A stretch of DNA of 64,000 nt from Brachyhypopomus gauderio. Lineage: Eukaryota; Chordata; Actinopteri; Gymnotiformes; Hypopomidae. Under the pieces are notes generated by a model that was given only the letters and a program-made list of their open reading frames with translations, had not been told where the DNA came from and did not search any database. This document shows positions 1-12,560 of this stretch, piece by piece. The position numbers and the translations under genes are program-made. The stretch lies in the NCBI RefSeq assembly GCF_052324685.1, contig NC_135223.1:8042520-8106519 (forward strand), read 5' to 3'. How positions within the stretch are numbered: position 1 is the stretch's first letter; the number at the start of each line of letters is the position of its first letter.

Positions 1-142
1 AGGGTGTATAAATGACTTCTGCATTTGGAGTATGTGCACAAGCTCTGGGGGTTTTGGCCTGTGCCTGGACGCTGCTCAAAGCAGATCGACATGCCAGAGT
101 CAGCCTGGTCTCTGCATCTGGAACATGGACCGCGCTGCCCAT
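1..142 (-). CDS. fbxo43: fbxo43 coding exon 3, partial (linker to zinc-binding region)
   Basis: After acceptor TTTGTTTCAG the phase-0 frame reads VPDAETRLTLACRSALSSVQ and then AQAKTPRACAHTPNAEVIYTP, the conserved FBXO43 linker. The exon runs out of the window at position 1. Confidence 0.85.
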   Translation of the reverse strand, partial: MGSAVHVPDAETRLTLACRSALSSVQAQAKTPRACAHTPNAEVIYTP

Positions 143-1681
143 CTGAAACAAAGAGCAGGTCACCCACCAGCTGCCGGTACGCCCCCTCAATTCAAAGTGA
201 ACTGACAAAAGAATTGAGCTCACCTCAAGTCCAAGTCTAATCTCATTCTCATACAATTTTCTCCTGTGCGATGCTTTCTTATCTTGCATGATAATGTCAT
301 CCCAAATACCAGATACCTGTCCACATCTGGGGGGTGGGGGGGGGGGGGATTTTTATAAACAGATTCTAAAATAAATAAAAACACAGAATGTTTTCTCCAT
401 AACTCACATATAAATGTCATGAGGAGACAGGAGCTTAAGGACAATGGCTAGAATATGTCGGAGGTTCCTCCTGTTGAGTTCATTGAGGATATCCAGCCTA
501 CCCAGTCCCATCTTTCTGCCAATAAGGCTTGAGAGGGGCAAGCTGGTCCGTACTGATCCATCTTGGGCCGACAACTGAAGCAACTCTTCAAGGCTGCTGT
601 GTTGTGACAGAATGGATGTGCTGTGTTGGCTCATGGCATGCATCACTTGAAGGGCAGGGGTGAGGGATAGGTCCTGGAACACGATTCTAGCAGCTCCTAT
701 TGGAGTGTTCTTCAGGAAAACCTCCTCTTCATCCTCCTTGAAGCCTTGTACCTCCAAACAATGAGCTCTGTGGTCCTCCTCCGACTGGGAACCCCCCTCC
801 TGGAGTGTGGACAGCCTGCGCTGCCGCTCTAGGCGCGAGAGCCTTTTTTCTTTGCTGCAGGGGACTGATGCCAGTACTCCTTCCAAGAAAGAGTCTTCAT
901 CTACAGAAGACTCTACAGATTTATCCAGACCCAAAGAGCTAAAGCCACTATCTTCTAAAGAGGAAGTATCCAGCTTAGACACTGGGGTGCAGGATGGTGT
1001 ACTCAGAACACTCAGACATTCAAACTGATTTCCCGGGAGGTGATTAAGAGGAGTCTGGAAGTTCTCTTTGGCAAAAGGCAAAACATTATCACCTTGGGGT
1101 GTTACAGGCATCTCAGAAATAATCAAACCTGATATAATGCTTTCATCCAGCTCTGATACAGAGAGAGGTCTACAAGCCTGTGTAGGACTGGTCACTCTAT
1201 TCTTCCCATCCTCAAGGGTTGAGGTTATTGCTTGTGAAAACAGGAGACGTCGGTTCTTCCATGACAGAGGCCCTGTCACATTGTTATCTGGAGATTCAAA
1301 GCCCACACTGTCCAAATGGTCTTCTGTGTAAACATCCCTGTTGCTCGGTTTTTTAAACCTGCTAGGTTTTCCATCTGTGGCTGATCTGGAAACAAGACGT
1401 CTGCGCAGTGAAGGATACTTTTTGGTGAGTTTAGGAGTCTCACACCAACTTGTATGTAATGAGCATTCTTTCTTAAGATTTCTTTTCAGGTTTGGTCTTT
1501 CCGAGTTATGCATAGGAGTGTGTGTTGATATTTCAAGTGTATTGTCCAAGAAAGTAGAATGTTTGCTACTGCATTCATTTGCCCCATCACTCTTTGGTGC
1601 ATGTAACTTATCCATGTGGGCACTATGTGCTCAAAGTGCTTAAACGCACCAATGTGTCTAATCTTCAAGCACCTTACTGAC
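1..1681 (-). CDS. fbxo43: fbxo43 (Emi2/Erp1), 3' part outside the window
   Basis: F-box protein 43, an inhibitor of the anaphase-promoting complex that holds vertebrate eggs in metaphase II (known for the family). Three coding exons are readable on the minus strand: 1615 to 408, 326 to 224, and 142 to the window edge. All boundaries are AG/GT and phases agree (2, 0). The start ATG at 1615-1613 follows an in-frame TGA about 20 nt upstream; the mRNA exon probably begins at 1681 after a pyrimidine tract ending TTAATAG. The N-terminal ~370 residues are Ser/Thr-rich and disordered, with a DSGFSSL phosphodegron-like motif at D222 and basic RxxS motifs (RLSRLERQRRLST). The F-box starts near residue 377 (LIGRKMGL, ILNELNRRNLRHIL) and continues in the second exon (VSGIWDDIIMQDKK). 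The third exon gives the linker (DAETRLT, SALSSVQAQAKTP) characteristic of FBXO43 rather than FBXO5. The zinc-binding region and RL tail must lie beyond position 1. Confidence 0.93.
224..326 (-). CDS. fbxo43: fbxo43 coding exon 2 (end of F-box)
   Basis: This 103-nt exon follows a C-rich acceptor ending CCCCAG and precedes a GTGAGC donor. Phase 2 in and phase 0 out. It encodes the second half of the F-box (VSGIWDDIIMQDKKASHRRK), matching the known FBXO43 order. Confidence 0.88.
408..1615 (-). CDS. fbxo43: fbxo43 coding exon 1 (N-terminus and start of F-box)
   Basis: Encodes 402 codons plus 2 nt and ends at a GTGAGT donor (407-402). It holds the disordered regulatory region and the first helices of the F-box. 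The reading frame is uninterrupted over 1.2 kb. Confidence 0.93.
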
Positions 1682-3170
1682 CTATTAAGGAAAAAGAAAT
1701 TTAAGAAATAGTTTGACAAAAACAAACATAAAATCAAAACCAACGTCTGAAGCTATGTTCATGACAAGAGCTAACCATCATGGTTATCTTTAGGGGAACT
1801 AGCTAAATAATATGGGAAATTAAATTTGGTCAGTAAGCATTTAATCAAAATTACCTAATCAATTCGGTTAACAATCCCGAAGAAACAAAACTGTCCGTTT
1901 GAGTGTAATTAGAGCAAGCTTATTGGTTACCTTTTTGTTTTACATATATAGGACAATAACTACGATGGCAGTAAATATGTTATCATCATTGCCATGGTTG
2001 TGGGTCGCGTGCGTTTCCTTCGTGCATTCTTACAATTAGTTTTAACTAAGATCTCTAGATCGGCTAATTTTTTTTTTTCATGAAACGTTTTCTTTGAGAA
2101 TCGGATACCTTTGGGAACTTGTTTTTAATCTTTAGTTGGAATAAATTAGGTCAAAATGTTTTCCAAAAGCATCGTAATTAGAGAGAGAGAAGATAGTTTC
2201 ATACTAGTTCTACTATTTAGCTAGTTAGCTTTGTATTACGATGCTCTTCTGGTAAACGTGGCTAGGGTCGGTAAACTACTGAACTAACAACCACAAGTGT
2301 AATTAGCAAACTAAACTACCAGTAACGTAATTAAATTAGAATTTCTTCTCGGAATCGATAAATTAACATACTCATAGAAAATGAGAATATAAGGAGCACT
2401 TACACCAGCAAAGACGGTTTGTAACCACATTCCCCCCGAGAGTCAAGGAGCAATCACTCTCATCCAAAGAATATACGATTATCAACTTACGCGAGAACAC
2501 CACAACGTCAACTGTGAATTTCATTAGGACAATAAACGTTGATCGACAAAAAGTGATTGACTCCTAGTGACCGTCTATCTAGTAATTAGGTTTCAAATCT
2601 AGTGCCCGTTTCGCTGATTGGCTGATGATACGTTTCTGCGTTATTTAGATATAAAAGGAACAACGTGATATTTCAACTAGCTTAAAAGTCCCCCCACCTC
2701 CACCTCCTTTGTAATGTACATTGATACACCCGTTCAGAGACATAGTACACAGTACATTAAATTGTGCATTGAGGAGAGATCATGTCTACATTTGCTGAAG
2801 TCATTGCAACACTGCTCAGAGATCCATAATCTAAAAGTAACAGACTAAATCTTCAAACATTAAACACATTACTATCTAGATTTCCAACTGTAAAAACAGA
2901 CAGGTGCTTTGGACAGATTCATCATCAGTTGAGCTTCTGAAATAGTAGATGGTGGAATCTGTTTGTATATGGAAAAGCTGATGCTTAAAACATGAGGTTC
3001 ATGAGGTTCTAAAGTTCAAAGAGTGTAGATCAGTTCTTTTTCTTTGAACTTCCTAATTTGATGTAGAGCTGATTACATCTCTTGCAAGATATATGGTAGA
3101 CAACCCAATGTATCCTTTTGCACCAGCCTGTTATATAATAGAGTAATCTACAGTGTGTGTGTGTGTGTGC

Positions 3171-3172
<2 letters not shown>
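1682..3172 (-). promoter_or_regulatory. fbxo43 upstream region, putative 5' UTR exon and promoter
   Basis: No coding sequence is seen. On the minus strand a GTAAGT donor at 2403-2398 could end a noncoding first exon (base 2404). Upstream of it lie a CCAAT box (ATTGG on the plus strand, 2617-2621) and a TTTGAAA element (plus 2591-2597), the kinds of sites found in cell-cycle promoters. A TATA-like ATATAAAAG near 2649 points the other way. First exon and start site are inferred, not proven. Confidence 0.35.
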
Positions 3173-3254
<82 letters not shown>

Positions 3255-3255
3255 T

Positions 3256-3292
<37 letters not shown>
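3173..3292. repeat. (TA)n microsatellite with an AT-rich break
   Basis: Nearly pure TA dinucleotides interrupted by AATATTTTATTA around 3249. It abuts the left end of the Tc1 element at 3293; TA is the target of Tc1 elements. Confidence 0.95.
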
Positions 3293-3295
<3 letters not shown>

Positions 3296-4845
3296 TGCTC
3301 AAAAAAATAAAGGGAACACTTAAACAACACTTCTGTGAAATAAACCTGTTCAGTTAGGAAGCAACATGGATTGTGAATCAATTTCAGCTGCTGTTGTGCA
3401 AATGGAATAGACAACAGGTAGAAATGAGAGGCAATTAGCAAGAACCCCCCTATAAAGGAGTGGTTCTGCAGGTGGGGACCACAGACCACTTCTCAGTACC
3501 TATGCTTTCTGGCTGATGTTTTGGTCACTTTTGAATGTTGGTGGTCCTTTCACACTCGTAGTAGCATGAGACGGACTCTACAACCCACACAAGTGGCTCA
3601 GGTAGTGCAGCTCATCCAGGATGGCACATCAATGCGAGTTGTGGCAAGAAGGTTTGCTGTGTCTGTCAGCGTAGTGTCCAGAGGCTGGAGGCGCTACCAG
3701 GAGACAGGCCAGTACACCAGGAGACGTGGAGGAGGCCGTAGGAGGGCAACAACCCAGCAGAAGGACCGCTACCTCCGCCTTTGTGCAAGAAGGAACAGGA
3801 GGAGCACTGCCAGTGCCCTGCAAAATGACCTCCAGCAGGCCACAAATGTGCATGTGTCTGCACAAACGGTTAGAAACCGACTCCATGAGGATGGTATGAG
3901 GGCCCGACGTCCACAGATGGGGGTTGTGCTCACAGCCCAACACCGTGCAGGACCCTTGGCATTTGCCAGACAACACCAGGATTGGCAAATTCGCCACTGG
4001 CGCCTTGTGCTCTTCACAGATGAAAGCAGGTTCACACTGAGCATATGTGACAGAGGTGACAGAGTCTGGAGACGCCGTGGAGAGCAATCTGCTGCCTGCA
4101 ACATCATTCAGCATGACCGGTTTGGCAGTGGGTCAGTAATGGTGTGGGGTGGCATTTCTTTGGAGGGCCGCACAGCCCTCCATGTGCTCACCAGAGGTAG
4201 CCTGACTGCCATTAGGTACCGAGATGAGATCCTCAGACCCCTTGTGAGACCATATGCTGGTGCGGTTGGCCCTGGGTTCCTCCTAATGCAGGACAATGCT
4301 AGACCTCATGTGGCTGGAGTGTGTCGGCAGTTCCTGCAAGATGAAGGCATTGAAGCTATGGACTGGCCCACCCGTTCCCCAGACCTGAATCCGATTGAGC
4401 ACGTCTGGGACATCATGTCTCGCTCCATCCACCAACGTCACGTTGCACCACAGACTGTCCAGGAGTTGGCGGATGCTTTAGTCCAGGTCTGGGAGGAGAT
4501 CCCTCAGGAGACCATCCACCACCTCATCAGGAGCATGCCCAGGCGTTGTAGGGAGGTCATACAGGCACGTGGAGGCCACACACAATACTGAGCCTCATTT
4601 TGACTTGTTTTAAGGACATTACATTAAAGTTGGATCAGCCTGTAGTGTGTTTTTCCACTTTAATTTTGTGTGTGGCTCCAAATCCCGGCCTCCATTGGTT
4701 AATAAATTTGATTTCCATTGATGATTTTTGTGTGATTTTGTTGTCAGCACATTCAACTTTGTACAGAACAAAGTATTCAATGAGAATATTTCATTCATTC
4801 AGATCTAGGATGTGTTATTTGAGTGTTCCCTTAATTTTTTGAGCA

Positions 4846-4848
<3 letters not shown>
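3293..4848 (+). mobile_element. Tc1/mariner element, family A, complete copy
   Basis: Inverted ends start CACTGCTCAAAAAA and are flanked by GGGAACACT on both sides; the right end is the complement (AGTGTTCCC...GAGCAGTG). The element is 1556 bp and sits in a TA tract. It carries one uninterrupted DD34E transposase frame. A deleted second copy of the same family is at 38666-40039. Confidence 0.95.
3566..4591 (+). CDS. Tc1-like DD34E transposase, apparently intact
   Basis: Cut-and-paste transposase of 341 aa, the usual Tc1 length, starting at the ATG before RRTLQPTQ. N-terminal paired-like helix-turn-helix ([20 protein letters not shown], then [12 protein letters not shown]), a GRRR-type basic stretch after residue 65, and a second HTH ([13 protein letters not shown]). 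The catalytic triad is visible: D in FTDESRF, D in QDNARPH, and E in SPDLNPIE with exactly 34 residues between the last two. No stop or frameshift is seen. The frame stays open a little further upstream but without a better ATG. Whether it is active cannot be judged from sequence alone. Confidence 0.93.
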   Translation: MRRTLQPTQVAQVVQLIQDGTSMRVVARRFAVSVSVVSRGWRRYQETGQYTRRRGGGRRRATTQQKDRYLRLCARRNRRSTASALQNDLQQATNVHVSAQTVRNRLHEDGMRARRPQMGVVLTAQHRAGPLAFARQHQDWQIRHWRLVLFTDESRFTLSICDRGDRVWRRRGEQSAACNIIQHDRFGSGSVMVWGGISLEGRTALHVLTRGSLTAIRYRDEILRPLVRPYAGAVGPGFLLMQDNARPHVAGVCRQFLQDEGIEAMDWPTRSPDLNPIEHVWDIMSRSIHQRHVAPQTVQELADALVQVWEEIPQETIHHLIRSMPRRCREVIQARGGHTQY

Positions 4849-4922
<74 letters not shown>

Positions 4923-4930
4923 TACACACA
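4849..4930. repeat. (TA)n microsatellite right of Tc1-A
   Basis: TGTG(TA)n CATATACACACA continues the TA target tract after the Tc1 insertion. Confidence 0.9.
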
Positions 4931-5023
4931 TAAACTAAGGAGCTGTATTTAAATCTGGCATCCTGTTTATGTCCAAAAACAACTATAAACAATTTCTAAT
5001 TTTTCACCAGGACGTTCCTTTAG

Positions 5024-5286
5024 AGCAGCGGTCACCAACCACCGGGCTACCCCCCCAATAATTGAAGGACAACTTTGTTTTTATGTAAGGACCAAATGAA
5101 AACAATTTAGTATAATACAGTGCAATAGTGATGAAAATAATTGGGATTAGGTGGACCATACAGAGAAAAGAGGAGGAGAGAAAGTAAAAAGGGAAAAGAC
5201 AGAAGGGCAGAAAGAACACAGCTCAAATGACCACTGCAATGGTTCACCAACTGCTGCTCCTGAAAGAAGAGTAGAAAGTGAACCTG
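5024..5286 (+). mobile_element. hAT-like remnant (left end only)
   Basis: The stretch begins CAGCGGTCACCAACCACCGG, which resembles the CAGNGGTCNCCAACC ends of hAT/Charlie elements. It then reads into a basic, charged frame that grades into the minisatellite. No right end was found, so this is a truncated relic at best. Confidence 0.35.
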
Positions 5287-6625
5287 AGACATACAACACT
5301 TGGAAAACTACACAAATGACTGTGATGTATGTGTGAGTGTGTGTGTGTTTATGTAAGTGTATGTGTGAGTGTATCTGAGACATACAGCACTTGGAGAAAC
5401 TACACACATGACTGTGATGTATGTGTGAGTGTGTGTGTTTATGTAAGTGTATGTGTGAGTGTATCTGAGACATACAGCACTTGGAGAAACTACACACATG
5501 ACTGTGATGTATGTGTGAGTGTGTGTGTGTTTATGTAAGTGTATGTGTGAGTGTATCTGAGACATACAGCACTTGGGGAAACTACACACATGACTGTGAT
5601 GTATGTGTGAGTGTGTGTGTTTATGTAAGTGTATGTGTGAGTGTATCTGAGACATACAGCACTTGGAGAAACTACACACATGACTGTGATGTATGTGTGA
5701 GTGTGTGTGTTTATGTAAGTGTATGTGTGAGTGTACCTGAGACATACAGCACTTGGAGAAACTACACACATGACTGTGATGTATGTGTGAGTGTGTGTGT
5801 TTATGTAAGTGTATGTGTGAGTGTATCTGAGACATACAGCACTTGGAGAAACTACACACATGACTGTGATGTATGTGTATGTGTGAGTGTGTGTGTTTAT
5901 GTAAGTGTATGTGTGAGTGTATCTGAGACATGCAGCACTTGGAGAAACTACACACATGACTGTGATGTATGTGTGAGTGTGTGTGTTTATGTAAGTGTAT
6001 GTGTGAGTGTATCTGAGACATACAGCACTTGGAGAAACTACACACATGACTGTGATGTATGTGTATGTGTGAGTGTGTGTGTTTATGTAAGTGTATGTGT
6101 GAGTGTATCTGAGACATACAGCACTTGGAGAAACTACACACATGACTGTGATGTATGTGTGAGTGTGTGTGTTTATGTAAGTGTATGTGTGAGTGTATCT
6201 GAGACATACAGCACTTGGAGAAACTACACACATGACTGTGATGTATGTGTGAGTGTGTGTGTTTATGTAAGTGTATGTGTGAGTGTATCTGAGACATACA
6301 GCACATGGAGAAACTACACACATGACTGTGATGTATGTGTGAGTGTGTGTGTTTATGTAAGTGTATGTGTGAGTGTATCTGAGACATACAGCACTTGGAG
6401 AAACTACACACATGACTGTGATGTATGTGTGAGTGTGTGTGTTTATGTAAGTGTATGTGTGAGTGTACCTGAGACATACAGCACTTGGAGAAACTACACA
6501 CATGACTGTGATGTATGTGTGAGTGTGTGTGTGTTTATGTATGTGTATGTGTGAGTGTGTGTGTTTATGTAAGTGTATGTGTGAGTGTACCTGAGACATA
6601 CAGCACTTGGAGAAACTACACACAT
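5287..6625. repeat. 91-bp minisatellite, block 1 (about 15 units)
   Basis: The unit includes GAGACATACAGCACTTGGAG, then AACTACACACATGACTGTGA, then a TG-rich tail (GTATGTGTGAG, TTTATGTAAG). Fifteen copies of the GAGACATACA core are counted at about 91-92 bp spacing, with small TATG insertions in some units. Because 91 is not a multiple of 3 and the unit lacks stops in several frames, long artefactual frames appear on both strands. The same array resumes at 9085 and 11413 after two transposon insertions. Confidence 0.95.
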
Positions 6626-9080
6626 TTTTGATTTTGATTTTGATTTAATTTTTTCCAAGCCAAGCCAACAATTACAATCCAATATTACAATTATATATAA
6701 ATATTCATATTTTTACAGTTACACATATGCATACATTACGCATACATCAACATACATACAACAACTTGGAAAGGAGTGGGATGAAGCCATGCTTATTAAT
6801 TCCCACCCCCCGTCCATCCCAAATCAGAATCCATCTTTTTGCTGCCATCCACAACCCACAACACTATCACCCACACAACATTATAGATACATAGTATCCC
6901 AGATTTATTCCATATTACATATGTCCATTTCACATTACTATGTAGGTAGTTATATCAATATGAATTACTCTACTAACAATAACAACATTAACCATGATAA
7001 CAACAACAATGGTTATCATCACTATTACTATTAACCATCACCCTCATCACTACTATCGTCATAATCAATATTTATTACAATTATTATTTTTACTGTTATT
7101 ATTATTATTATTATTATTTTTAATCCAACAATGACTGCCTAACTGGCTGCCATGTATTGCAACCAAACTGTTTCTTTATATTTTGATTTAAAGTAATGAA
7201 TATTTGGACATTGCTTTAGTTGTTGCCCCAGTTGGTTCCAAAGCTTAACCCCACACACAGACACACACAAACTTTTCCTCTTTGTTCTTATTGGCTGAAT
7301 CTTAAAGTTGCCACTACCCCTCAAGTTATATGCCCTTTCTCTCTGTGTGAAAAGCTTTTGAATATTAGTAGGCAAACTATTTTTATTTGCTTTATATAGA
7401 AGCTGTGCTGTATAGAAATCCACCAGATCAGGTAGTTTTAGTAATTTAGACTGTAGGAACAACTTATGAGTGTGATCATAAAATCCTACTTTATGAATAA
7501 CTCTCATAGCACGTTTCTGGATTAAGAAGAGGGGATATAGAGAACTTTTATAGTTATTGCCCCAAATTTCTATACAGTAAATTAAGTATGGCAATACTAA
7601 TGAACAATACAATAAATACAATGCATTGTAATTCAGGAAGTATTTGACCTTATTGATAACTGAAACACTTTTAGAAACTTTACTTTGTATGTGTTTGATG
7701 TGTGGTTTCCAGCTTAGTTTACTGTCTATGGTTATTCCTAAAAATTTGACTTCTGACACAGTAGCAATACTAACACCATCTATATTTATAACCTGATCTA
7801 AATTTTCCTTATTGTACCCGAAGAATACAGCTTTGGTTTTATTTAAATTTAAAGAAAGTTTATTAATATCCATCCATACCTTTAATTTATTTAATTCACT
7901 GTTAACACTTTGTATTAGGTCAACATAATTATCACTAGAATAAAATACATTGGTATCATCTGCAAATAAAATTAGTTTTAATGACTTTGAAACTTCAAAT
8001 ATATCATTTATATACAAAATAAACAGCTTAGGACCCAATACCGACCCCTGTGGAACCCCACAAGCAACGTCCAAATATCCTGACTCAATTTCATCCATCT
8101 TCACAAACTGTTGTCTCTTTGTCAAATAGCTTTGAATCCAATTTAAGGCCACTCCCCTGATGCCATACCTTGTCAGTTTATTTAGTAAAATTTCATGATC
8201 CAGTGTATCAAAGGCTTTTTTCAAATCAATAAATATTCCAGCTTCATATTTTTTCTTGTCTAGTTTATTTGTGATCTCTTCTACTGCATCAATTATAGCC
8301 ATAGATGTTGATCTCTTCGACCTAAAGCCATACTGACTTTCATTAATTATATTATGTTTATCTAAAAACTTCTCTAATCTATTGTTGAACAGTTTCTCCA
8401 ATATTTTTGAAAACTGAGGAAGTAGAGAGACCGGTCTGTAATTAGTGAAGATGTGCTTGTCGCCGTTTTTATAAAGTGGTATTACTTTTGCAATTTTCAT
8501 TTTATTTGGAAATGTTCCTGTTTTGAAAGATAGGTTACATATATATATGTTAATGGTTTAGAAATACTATTTACAACTTTTTTAATTACAGTCATATCTA
8601 TGTCATAGCAATCGGTAGATGATTTATTTTTACACTTATTAACTGTATCGACTAGTTCAGCCTCGGTTACTCCAGTCAGAAACATTGTACTTAGTTTGCT
8701 TCCTATTGATAAATTATCTCTTTGGTTTACTTTGCATTTCGGAATTTTAGCAGCCAAGTTTGGCCCAACATTTACAAAAAATTTATTAAATTTATTTACA
8801 ACATCATCCATATTATAATTCTCATTGGTCTCACTGTCAGTAAAATAATCTGGATATGATTTCTTAATTTTATACCCCTTAATAACTGTGTTCAGTATTC
8901 CCCAAACCTTTTTAGTGTTATTCTTATTATCCACTAATAAATTGCTATAATATATTTTTTTACTAGTTCTCATAATATCAGTGAGTTTATTTTTATAAAT
9001 TTTATATCTCTGCTCCGACTCCCTAGTCCTTAACCTGATAAACTGTTTATATAAAGTATTCTTCTTCTTACAGGCATACA
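6626..9080 (-). mobile_element. 5'-truncated LINE inserted in the minisatellite
   Basis: Minus-strand non-LTR element. Its 3' end is an (AAATC)n-type tail (plus strand TTTTGATTTTGATTTTGATT from 6626), preceded by an AT-rich 3' UTR (6660-7138). The 5' end stops at about 9080 in the minisatellite, so the endonuclease is missing. It is bounded on both sides by the same 91-bp repeat. Confidence 0.85.
7139..9067 (-). pseudogene. LINE reverse transcriptase, one frameshift, N-terminus missing
   Basis: Reverse transcriptase of a jockey/I-like LINE (family assignment by motif). The main frame, 8500 to 7139, encodes NYRPVSLLPQFSKILE, SQYGFRSKRSTSMAI, the motif A stretch IDLKKAFDTLDHEIL, GVPQGSVLGPKLF and the catalytic FADDTN. 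The upstream part (9067 to about 8530, KKNTLYKQF through FNKFFVNVGPNLAAK) is in another frame; the shift falls at a short TA run near 8535. The first third of the protein, including the endonuclease, is absent, so this copy cannot be autonomous. Confidence 0.85.
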
Positions 9081-9084
9081 GGCA

Positions 9085-9803
9085 TATGTGTGAGTGTGTG
9101 TGTTTATGTAAGTGTATGTGTGAGTGTACCTGAGACATACAGCACTTGGAGAAACTACACAAATGACTGTGATGTGTGAGTGTGTGTGAGTGTGTGTGTT
9201 TATGTACGAGTAGAAAGTGTATCTGAGACATACAGCACTTGGAGAAACTACACACATGACTGTGATGTATGTGTATGTGTGAGTGTATGTGTGAGTTTAT
9301 GTAAGTGTATGTGTGAGTGTATGTGTAAGTGTGAGTGTGTATGTGTTTATGTAAGTGTATGTGTGAGTGTACCTGAGACATACAGCACTTGGAGAAACTA
9401 CACACATGATTGTGATGTATGTGTATGTGTGAGTGTGTGTATGTGTGAGTATGTATGTGTGAGTTTATGTAAGTGTATGTGTGAGTGTATGTGTGAGGAT
9501 GTGTGTTTATGTAAGTGTATATGTGTGTGTGTGTGTGTGAGTGTGTGTGTTTTTGTAAGTGTATGTGTGAGTGTACCTGAGACATACAGCACTTGGAGAA
9601 ACTACACACATGACTGTGATGTATGTGTGAGTGTGTGTGTTTATGTAAGTGTATGTGTGAGTGTATCTGAGACATACAGCACTTGGAGAAACTACACACA
9701 TGATTGTGATGTATGTGTATGTGTGAGTGTGTGTGTTTTTGTAAGTGTATGTGTGAGTGTATGTGTGAAGATGTGTGTTTATGTAAGTGTATATGTGTGT
9801 ATA
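9085..9803. repeat. 91-bp minisatellite, block 2 (about 5 cores, degenerate)
   Basis: The same GAGACATACAGCACTTGGAG core recurs five times with longer, variable TG-rich spacers (TATGTGTGAG, TTTATGTAAG). It is separated from block 1 by the LINE and from block 3 by Tc1-B. Confidence 0.9.
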
Positions 9804-11412
<1,609 letters not shown>

Positions 11413-11480
11413 TATGTGTGTGTGTATGAGTGTGTTTGTTTTTGTAAGTGTATGTGTGAGTGTGTGTGTTTATGTAAGTG
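11413..11480. repeat. 91-bp minisatellite, block 3 (remnant)
   Basis: TATGTGTG, TTTGTTTTTGTAAG and TTTATGTAAG pieces of the minisatellite tail resume directly after the Tc1-B right end, showing that the Tc1 inserted within the array. Confidence 0.75.
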
Positions 11481-11484
11481 CAAC

Positions 11485-12175
11485 AGAGGATAAATGCATG
11501 GAATGCACTAATAGCAAGGCTAGAAAGCTGTGATAACATTCCCCCATAGGCCAGAGGCAGGCAGAGAAAAACCAGGGAATCCAACCCAAAAAAGTACGCC
11601 CGCCCGCCCATCCACAGACCCTCCAGGAGCAGTGGAGTCCCAGGGCCGCACTTCCCAGTGAACCCCCGCATGCCCACCCCAGCTGCTGGGAGAGGAAGAC
11701 CCCGGACAGCACCTTCCCAACCACAAGGGAACCAGAGAAAACAGAGCCACCCCCCAGGATGCCTCAACACAGCTCTGGTGATGATAGGAGACTCACAGCT
11801 CTGACACGTGAATGTAGCGACCCCTGTAGAGACACCAGCGGCCATAGTCAAGTGTATCCCGGGGGCTAGAGCGCCTGACATCAGGGCTAATCTAAAGGTG
11901 CTGGCTAAACGTAAATATTCTAAGATAGTTATACACGTCGGCACCAATGATGTGGGATTGAGACAGTCTGATATCACCAAGGATAATGTTAAAGAGGTGT
12001 GTGAGTTAGCGGGGACGATGTCAGATGCCGTAATATGCTCTGGTCCCATTCCAGTTCGGCGTGGCGACGAAACCTACAGCAGGTTATGGGCGCTACACCG
12101 CTGGATGTCTAAATGGTGCTCAGAAGAGAAGGTAGGGGACGGCACCCATCAAAGTGACAGGTTGACCTCTAGTTG
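11485..12175 (+). pseudogene. LINE ORF1 fragment with SGNH esterase blocks
   Basis: The plus strand reads VIHVGTNDVGLRQSDITKDN and then SGPIPVRRGDETYSRLWALH, the middle blocks (GxND, SGPIP) of the SGNH/GDSL-like esterase carried by ORF1 of CR1/L2-type LINEs. It is nearly the same sequence as 45640-46110. An upstream GDSQL block (about 11785) ends at a TGA, as in the other copy. No RT follows; the fragment stops around 12140. Confidence 0.7.
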
Positions 12176-12345
12176 ACCCCCCCCACCTCACCCCACCATG
12201 TGACGTCATCATATCAATCAACGTCAAGACGATCAAAGTGTATTAAGCAATGCTTTGATATTTTGCTTTGATAAGGTTAATGAAAACTTTATTTTGATCT
12301 TCTTTGATACTGGCTCTCCAGAGCTGTATAACCCTAGCCACCTGC

Positions 12346-12378
<33 letters not shown>

Positions 12379-12560
12379 CTAGTCACGACATACTGACATA
12401 CTGATGCGCTCGCACATGACCTTGACTCACGCTGTAGGGAAACCTCCCGTCCACTACCCGCGACACACACACACACACACACAAACACCCCCTAGTCACA
12501 CACACCCCTAGTCACACAGAAGAGCGCGCGCACAAATATGTCTACTTTGGATAACTTCAA
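12176..12560. other. Intergenic stretch with AC runs
   Basis: No gene. Contains (AC)n at about 12347-12376 and 12462-12483, a repeated CCCCTAGTCAC motif, and one CRE palindrome (TGACGTCA) near 12202. It may be a transposon end, but no partner repeat was found. Confidence 0.4.

Noticed and set aside
1..142. Zinc-binding (C-x2-C) reading of the fbxo43 third exon
   Set aside because: One frame gives PCSRCRDQ, which looks like the Emi zinc region, but the phase that joins exon 2 gives the conserved linker DAETRLT...SVQAQAKTP instead.
807..1331. Plus-strand frames opposite the fbxo43 exon
   Set aside because: Shadow frames of a conserved minus-strand exon; no splice or start support.
3629..4114. 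Minus-strand frames inside the Tc1-A transposase
   Set aside because: Antisense shadows of the DD34E gene.
5308..6623. Very long open frames (up to about 397 aa) on both strands, rich in His/Ser/Thr or Cys/Val
   Set aside because: They are translations of the 91-bp minisatellite; the unit lacks stops and shifts frame each copy, so all frames look open. No start context, no domain.
5287..6625. CRISPR-like regular repeat
   Set aside because: The whole 91-bp unit is conserved, with no unique spacers; eukaryotic minisatellite.
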